From assembly GCA_900299145.1 (NCBI GenBank), contig OMIN01000121.1, positions 1-64,000 of the forward strand: a DNA stretch of 64,000 nt, in the 5' to 3' direction. Source of the DNA: Betaproteobacteria bacterium (lineage in GTDB: Bacteria > Pseudomonadota > Gammaproteobacteria > Burkholderiales > SG8-41). The notes below the pieces were generated by a model. That model saw only the letters and a program-made list of their open reading frames with translations, made no database searches and was not told the DNA's origin. Positions within the stretch are counted from its first letter, which is position 1; each line of letters begins with the position of its first letter. The translations under genes were made by a program, and so were the position numbers. Positions 60,383 through 64,000 of the stretch are shown here, piece after piece.

Positions 60383-60413
60383 TTTAACTATTTGAATTTA
60401 AAGGAGATTTAAA
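60383..60413 (+). repeat. AT-rich border element, copy 20 (degenerate), forming the phasin ribosome-binding site
   Basis: The plus strand reads TTAACTATTTGAATTTAAAG, then GAGATTTAAA before ATG. The middle of the element has become AAAGGAG, the ribosome-binding site of the phasin gene. Confidence 0.6.
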
Positions 60414-60959
60414 ATGTATCAAGCTCCGGAACACTTCGCCGCGCTGAACAAAGCCAATCTCGAAGCCGCTGCACGTTTTGCCAATGTTGCCTTTGGCGGT
60501 GCGGAACGCCTGATCGAAATCCAGTTGAAAGCGACCAAGGCCGCACTCGCCGATGGCGCCGATACGGCCAAGGCACTCGCCTCGATCAAGGACTTTCAGC
60601 AATTTGCCAACGTCAAGGACACCGTAGCACAACCGGTACTGGAAAAAGCCGCCGACTACGTGAAAAACGTTTACGACGTTGCCAGCGAAACGCAAGCCGA
60701 ACTGGGCAAGCTGATCGAGCAGCAAGTCGCGGATTTCAACAAGCAAGTCGTGGTTGCGCTGGATAAGTTCGCGGAAACCGCCCCGGCGGGCTCCGAAGCC
60801 GGCATCAACGCGTTCAAATCGGCGCTCGTTTCCGGCAACGCCGCCTACGAAACGCTGTCGAAAGCCGCCAAGCAGTTTAACGACAACGCCAAGAGCAACT
60901 TCGAAGCCGCAGCCAAACGCGCAACTGCCGCGCCGGCCCCGAAGAAAGCCAAGCACTAA
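60414..60959 (+). CDS. Phasin-family PHA granule protein
   Basis: This 181-residue helical, amphipathic protein has the typical start MYQAPEHFAALNKANLEAAA and the Ala/Lys-rich end of PhaP-type phasins. It coats polyhydroxyalkanoate granules and controls their size and number. The consensus promoter upstream and the AAGGAG ribosome-binding site suggest high expression. A strong terminator follows 30 bp downstream. No PHA synthase gene is in the window. Confidence 0.92.
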   Translation: MYQAPEHFAALNKANLEAAARFANVAFGGAERLIEIQLKATKAALADGADTAKALASIKDFQQFANVKDTVAQPVLEKAADYVKNVYDVASETQAELGKLIEQQVADFNKQVVVALDKFAETAPAGSEAGINAFKSALVSGNAAYETLSKAAKQFNDNAKSNFEAAAKRATAAPAPKKAKH

Positions 60960-60989
60960 GCGTTTACTAACGCTTCACTACCCGCTTTG

Positions 60990-61025
60990 AACGCCCCAAG
61001 GTTTGCGCCTTGGGGCGTTTTTCTT
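60990..61025 (+). terminator. Rho-independent terminator of the phasin gene
   Basis: ACGCCCCAAGG pairs with CCTTGGGGCGT around GTTTGCG-like loop bases, followed by TTTTTC. It begins 30 bp after the stop. Confidence 0.88.
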
Positions 61026-61207
61026 TGGTAAAGGCCATACCGAAAGAATCGCCTACCCATGCCGCACGTGATCTGTGCGGTAAAGAAAGTAACCGCGACA
61101 CGAAAGGCCCGCCCCGATAACCTGGTTACTCATGTCTTAATGCTGTGGAAGTTTGCAGCTGGGTAGAATTGGCAGCGAATTGCCAAAGGCGCTCATTGCC
61201 CTTACAC

Positions 61208-61228
61208 TATACACATTTGATGTGTATA
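61208..61228. promoter_or_regulatory. Perfect palindromic operator of the vapBC operon
   Basis: TATACACAT-ttg-ATGTGTATA is a perfect 9-bp inverted repeat ending 11 bp before the antitoxin ATG. The right arm overlaps a TATAAA that could be the -10. This is the expected site for autorepression by a VapB-type antitoxin. Confidence 0.75.
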
Positions 61229-61239
61229 AACTCACAATC

Positions 61240-61479
61240 ATGAAAACCGCCAAAACTTCCCTGACGCGTACCGGTGAACGTACAAACGTAGTGCTTGATG
61301 TCAAACTGGTGCGGGCCGTCAAGCGCTTGGCCAAGGTGCGCACCACACGCGATGCTCTGCATATCGCGCTGGATCACTATGTCCGCAGCCGTGATTATTC
61401 TGAGGTGTTGAAATTGCGTGGCAGCGGCGGCGTTACCCCGGGCTATGACCCCAAGACCGCCAGTCCATCGCGCCTATAG
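61240..61479 (+). CDS. vapB: VapB-type antitoxin
   Basis: This 79-residue protein begins MKTAKTSLTRTGERTNVVLD and continues VKLVRAVKRLAKVRTTRDAL, the ribbon-helix-helix-like DNA-binding part of the VapB (DUF2191) group. The C-terminal DYSEVLKLRGSG is the likely toxin-binding segment. The stop TAG is immediately followed by the toxin's ATG, so translation is coupled. It should neutralise the PIN toxin and repress its own operator. The start is preferred over the upstream in-frame codon at 61153 because it lies just after the palindrome. Confidence 0.85.
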   Translation: MKTAKTSLTRTGERTNVVLDVKLVRAVKRLAKVRTTRDALHIALDHYVRSRDYSEVLKLRGSGGVTPGYDPKTASPSRL

Positions 61480-61884
61480 ATGCTTGTCGACTCCTCGGTT
61501 TGGGTGAGGTATCTGCGTGGTGATTCCACGCCCGAAGTGGAGCTGCTGACTCGAGCCTTGACACAATCAAGGGCGATTTGGCTAGCGCCACCAATCTTGC
61601 AAGAGGTTTTGCAGGGCGCTGACCGGCAAGACCGCTTGAACCGTTGGGATCGTATATTGGGCGAATTACCCATGCTGCTGCCGGGAGACTTGCGTGAAAC
61701 GACACGTGCAGCCGCTCGGCTCTATGCGCATTGCCGCTGGAGAGGTGTAACGCCACGATCCGCCAATGATTGCTTAATTGCCATGTACGCCATCGAACAT
61801 GGCGTACCGCTGCTGCATTGTGATCGCGATTTCGATCACATCGCGCGGGTTGATCGGCGATTGGAAATTGTGGCTGTCGCGTGA
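61480..61884 (+). CDS. vapC: VapC-type PIN-domain toxin
   Basis: This 134-residue PIN endoribonuclease keeps its acidic residues: Asp4 in MLVDSSVWVRYL, Glu in LQEVLQGA (about 42), Asp in SANDCLIAMYA (about 96), and Asp in HCDRDFDHIA (about 114). It should cleave RNA, typically a tRNA or rRNA, when freed from the antitoxin. It begins directly at the antitoxin's stop codon. No second TA module is nearby. Confidence 0.9.
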   Translation: MLVDSSVWVRYLRGDSTPEVELLTRALTQSRAIWLAPPILQEVLQGADRQDRLNRWDRILGELPMLLPGDLRETTRAAARLYAHCRWRGVTPRSANDCLIAMYAIEHGVPLLHCDRDFDHIARVDRRLEIVAVA

Positions 61885-61928
61885 TGCGGCTTTGAATGCA
61901 AGATCAAGCCTAACCTCGTTGGCTCAGA

Positions 61929-61953
61929 TAAATTAATAAAATCAGAGACTTAC
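61929..61953 (-). repeat. AT-rich border element, copy 21
   Basis: The minus strand reads GTAAGTCTCTGATTTTATTA then ATTTA. It lies 45 bp downstream of the vapC stop. Confidence 0.68.
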
Positions 61954-62162
61954 GATTTATCGAAATCAAATCGTCGTCGCCCTTTTGATATTAAAGAAGC
62001 AGGGGTCGCAGTCGTGGCCCTTTTGTTCAATGTGCGCGGGCAGGTTGTCCAGGTAGATGGCGTGGGCGGCGGGGCTTGTTCTGGAAATATGTGCCTGGCT
62101 TTTTCCTTTCATTTAGCGGCTAAAATGGATGGCACTTTACCTGTTCATGCCCAGCAGTGGGG

Positions 62163-62765
62163 TTAAATAGAGCCTGACCCCTTTGATTCAACGTACACAC
62201 TGAAGTCATTTGCACATGTCTGGTAAATAAATGCAATACCAACCGAAACGGTGCTATTGAATCTATAACTTACGTTATGAAACGGGTGATCCTGGCGTGC
62301 AGGTAGGTGCGTGGAACGGCGTTCACGCACCCCTTCACCATAGCGCACACTCAAATCATCGAGCGTGATACAGACCCGCGTTGCGTCAAGCGACACGACG
62401 AGTTGTTGTTGTATCCGCGCCTCAAAGGGAATGATGAACCAGCTTGCGGTAGCACTGCCATTCATTGGCGATATGGCAGCGGCAGGGTAAAGAACATAGA
62501 GCACTCTCGCCTTATCCCCTGCTTGCTTGTAGGATCCAACCTTGAGCGCCTTCGTCAGCATCTCCAAATCCGACAAATCCCGCCGCGCCACAATCGTATC
62601 GATCAACTCAAATATTGCAGCCTTCGCCGCATCGTCAGCGGGCTTAACCTCGGATGCCGGCGCGCGCTCCCGCACGGCTTCGGCGGCAGAGGCGTCCATC
62701 GCCCCAAACATCAAAAACAAACCCAACGGCCAATACAGCCAGCTTCGCCGATCTTGTTTAAACAT
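62163..62765 (-). CDS. Secreted hypothetical protein
   Basis: This 200-residue exported protein has a signal peptide (SWLYWPLGLFLMFGAMDASA, 8-27). A helical region near 45-75 (AAIFELIDTIVARRDLSD) and a beta-rich C-terminal half follow (VVSLDATRVCITLDDLSVRY, VSYRFNSTVSVGIAF). I do not recognise a family. AAGGAGA precedes the ATG at 62765, five codons inside the open frame. The gene ends close to a 'gcctgacccc' stretch (62171-62181) that often flanks mobile elements, but no transposase is seen. It stands alone. Confidence 0.68.
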   Translation of the reverse strand: MFKQDRRSWLYWPLGLFLMFGAMDASAAEAVRERAPASEVKPADDAAKAAIFELIDTIVARRDLSDLEMLTKALKVGSYKQAGDKARVLYVLYPAAAISPMNGSATASWFIIPFEARIQQQLVVSLDATRVCITLDDLSVRYGEGVRERRSTHLPARQDHPFHNVSYRFNSTVSVGIAFIYQTCANDFSVYVESKGSGSI

Positions 62766-63084
62766 TGTGCTCTCCTTCAATCATTGCACTCATCCGCTCG
62801 CTTGATTCTGGCGACGACTGAGTTTTCCTTCTAACTCAACATCAATAATCTTGTTCCTCGTCGCTAGACTTGGCCAATTTGAAACCCATCAAGCTATCGG
62901 TAAATAATTGTTTTAAAACCATTGGTTACAGATGTGTCCCGCTGCGTGCGCTGACACTGCGATTTGAAATCCCGCGTTGCAAGTGAATCGTCTCCCCCGC
63001 CTGCGACACCCCATCACTATTGGCATCCTGCCAAACCCCAAAGCGGCTAAAGAGGGCATCGCCCGCGTCCAGCCTCAAGGCTGA
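62766..63084. other. 319-bp intergenic region
   Basis: This contains AT-rich copy 22 and nothing else I can identify; no frame with coding character, promoter or hairpin stands out. Confidence 0.5.
62900..62920 (+). repeat. AT-rich border element, copy 22 (short)
   Basis: The plus strand reads GTAAATAATTGTTTTAAAAC, matching the head and centre of the element. The tail is not conserved. Confidence 0.5.
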
Positions 63085-63846
63085 CTAGCCCCCAAACTTC
63101 GGCGCATCCACCCAAGGAAAATTCATCGCCGTCACGCCGGCCTTCAATTCAGCAATTGCCTGCTCAACTTGTGCGGGATTCCCGCGCGCACCCAGCTCGA
63201 TAAACCGCTCCGGCGACACACGCGGCAGGCTGAACACTTTCACCGCCGCGTATTTGCCCTGCACGGCTTTCATCAAATCAATCAGCAGGCTCTCACCCGC
63301 CTCGCGCACGATGATGGCGGATTCGCCGATGCGATTGGCGTCGAACAGGTGCTTGTAGTGCGTATCGAGCACCCAGTCGATCATCGGCCACGCCATTTGC
63401 GGAAAGCCCGGCACGAAGTAAACGTTTTTGTAGTTAAAGCCGGGGATGCGGTTGAACGAATTGGGAATGATGTTCGAGCCTTCGGGGTACGTGCCCATTT
63501 CCAGCCGCTGCGGCGTGACGCCCTTGGGGTCGTCGATGAAGCGCGCGCGGATTTCCGCTTCGGCATCCGGGTGCAGTTTTAGCCCGACGCCCGCGGCGTT
63601 GGCGGCGCACTGGCGCGTGTGATCGTCGGGGGTTGCACCGATGCCGCCGAAGCTGAACACGATGTCTTCCATGGTGAACACGCGCTTTAACGTGGCGGTA
63701 ATCAGCGGCGTGTCGTCGCCAAGGTATTGCGCCCACGCCAGTTCCAGCCCGCGCGCGGACAGCGCCCCGATCAATTTCGCCATGTGTTTATCCTGCCGCT
63801 TGCCCGACAGGATTTCGTCACCGATGATGATTGCGCCAAATTTCAT
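63085..63846 (-). CDS. Molybdopterin-binding (CinA N-terminal / MoaB-like) domain protein
   Basis: This 253-residue protein matches the N-terminal domain of CinA. FGAIIIGDEILSGKRQDKH is at 3-21, VFSFGGIGATPDDHTRQC near 63 (the ligand-binding GGxGxTxDD) and NVYFVPGFPQMAWPM near 140. Full-length CinA (about 400-420 residues) also carries a C-terminal nicotinamide-nucleotide deamidase domain, which is absent here. It may be an ADP-ribose pyrophosphatase-like or cofactor-repair enzyme. AATTGGAGCAGC lies upstream of the ATG. Confidence 0.88.
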   Translation of the reverse strand: MKFGAIIIGDEILSGKRQDKHMAKLIGALSARGLELAWAQYLGDDTPLITATLKRVFTMEDIVFSFGGIGATPDDHTRQCAANAAGVGLKLHPDAEAEIRARFIDDPKGVTPQRLEMGTYPEGSNIIPNSFNRIPGFNYKNVYFVPGFPQMAWPMIDWVLDTHYKHLFDANRIGESAIIVREAGESLLIDLMKAVQGKYAAVKVFSLPRVSPERFIELGARGNPAQVEQAIAELKAGVTAMNFPWVDAPKFGG

Positions 63847-63907
63847 TGCTGCTCCAATTCATGCCTGGTTTAGCGTTGGCGCAAGGCGCCGGTGGCCCGG
63901 CTTGCGC

Positions 63908-64000
63908 TCAACTGTGGATGTAACTCTCCAACTGCCGGATGGTTTCCTCGCGGTCGGCGATCACTTCCTTGATCAAATCGCCGATCGACAGCACGCCCGC
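63908..64000 (-). CDS. CBS-domain protein, C-terminal part
   Basis: The minus strand runs open from the window edge and encodes 30 residues ending LIKEVIADREETIRQLESYI plus HS before TGA at 63908-63910. The preceding residues read VLSIGD. This is the characteristic end of small paired-CBS proteins (VSIGDLVK, then an EETI/LE/YI helix), which sense adenine nucleotides. The 5' part lies outside the window. It lies 62 bp upstream of the CinA-like gene on the same strand. Confidence 0.82.
   Translation of the reverse strand, partial: AGVLSIGDLIKEVIADREETIRQLESYIHS

Larger units (their letters stand above)
60052..60413. other. Divergent regulatory region of the lipid transport and phasin genes
   Basis: The 362 bp contain a strong sigma70 promoter (60296-60323), AT-rich copy 20 and the phasin ribosome-binding site. 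An 87-residue frame at 60124-60387 overlaps the promoter and has no coding character. The sequence is unusually AT-rich on its right half. Confidence 0.65.

Noticed and set aside
60124..60387. Small frame of 87 residues upstream of the phasin gene
   Set aside because: It spans the consensus promoter and the AT-rich element and has no coding character.
62157..62183. Stretch containing 'gcctgacccc' as the edge of a mobile element
   Set aside because: The motif is short and no transposase or matching second end was found nearby.
1..62920. AT-rich elements as simple Rho-independent terminators or as IHF sites
   Set aside because: They are not palindromic and occur in both orientations to genes, and they lack the fixed WATCAA-N4-TTR core of IHF sites. 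A nucleoid-protein role is still possible.
1..64000. CRISPR array, tRNA or rRNA genes, prophage or insertion-sequence genes
   Set aside because: No regularly spaced direct repeats, cloverleaf or rRNA sequence, integrase, transposase or phage structural gene was seen on either strand.

Overview
The window is a GC-rich stretch of a bacterial chromosome that looks like a betaproteobacterium of the Burkholderiales type. The evidence is the very high number of Bug/TctC-type periplasmic binding proteins (12 here), a phasin (polyhydroxyalkanoate storage), a PQQ-dependent dehydrogenase, an Mla-type lipid transport operon, and codon use throughout. There are no rRNA or tRNA genes, no CRISPR array, no phage genes and no recognisable transposase.

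Layout. 0-15.4 kb: small catabolic clusters, each with one or two Bug receptors (cupin, amidohydrolase, SnoaL-like protein, Gfo/Idh/MocA oxidoreductase, enolase-superfamily dehydratase), then a quinoprotein dehydrogenase with a Tat-type Rieske protein, a CoA ligase, and a membrane-tailed ADP-ribosylglycohydrolase. 15.4-28.2 kb: eleven consecutive minus-strand genes (argininosuccinate-lyase paralogue, aldo/keto reductase, SMP-30 lactonase, Bug, aminotransferase, 2-hydroxyacid dehydrogenase, oxidoreductase, ThDP enzyme, CoxG-like protein, Bug, MmgE/PrpD). 28.7-39 kb: a second ThDP enzyme overlapped by a small GGDEF protein, a TcuA-like flavoprotein, a three-subunit molybdenum hydroxylase, and an acyl-CoA-dehydrogenase-fold protein. 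39-56 kb: more Bug-linked enzymes (hydrolases, reductases, an amidase with an AtzG/GatC-like partner, a semialdehyde dehydrogenase), plus an HtrA-fold protein that has lost its catalytic triad. 56-64 kb: housekeeping-like genes (HIT, Mla transport, phasin, VapBC, CinA N-terminal domain, CBS protein).

The genes mostly read as separate uptake-and-degrade modules for small organic acids and related compounds. No membrane subunit (TctA/TctB, DctQ/M) is present, so the Bug receptors must dock elsewhere or act as sensors.

The most unusual signal is not a gene. About 22 copies of an AT-rich element of roughly 30 bp occur in both orientations, on average one per 2.9 kb, almost always at gene borders. 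Its T-rich strand reads approximately TAA-S-TATTTGTTTT, then ATTGA, then a T-rich tail. Several copies supply start codons, stop codons or the first residues of signal peptides, and several carry -10-like hexamers directly upstream of genes.
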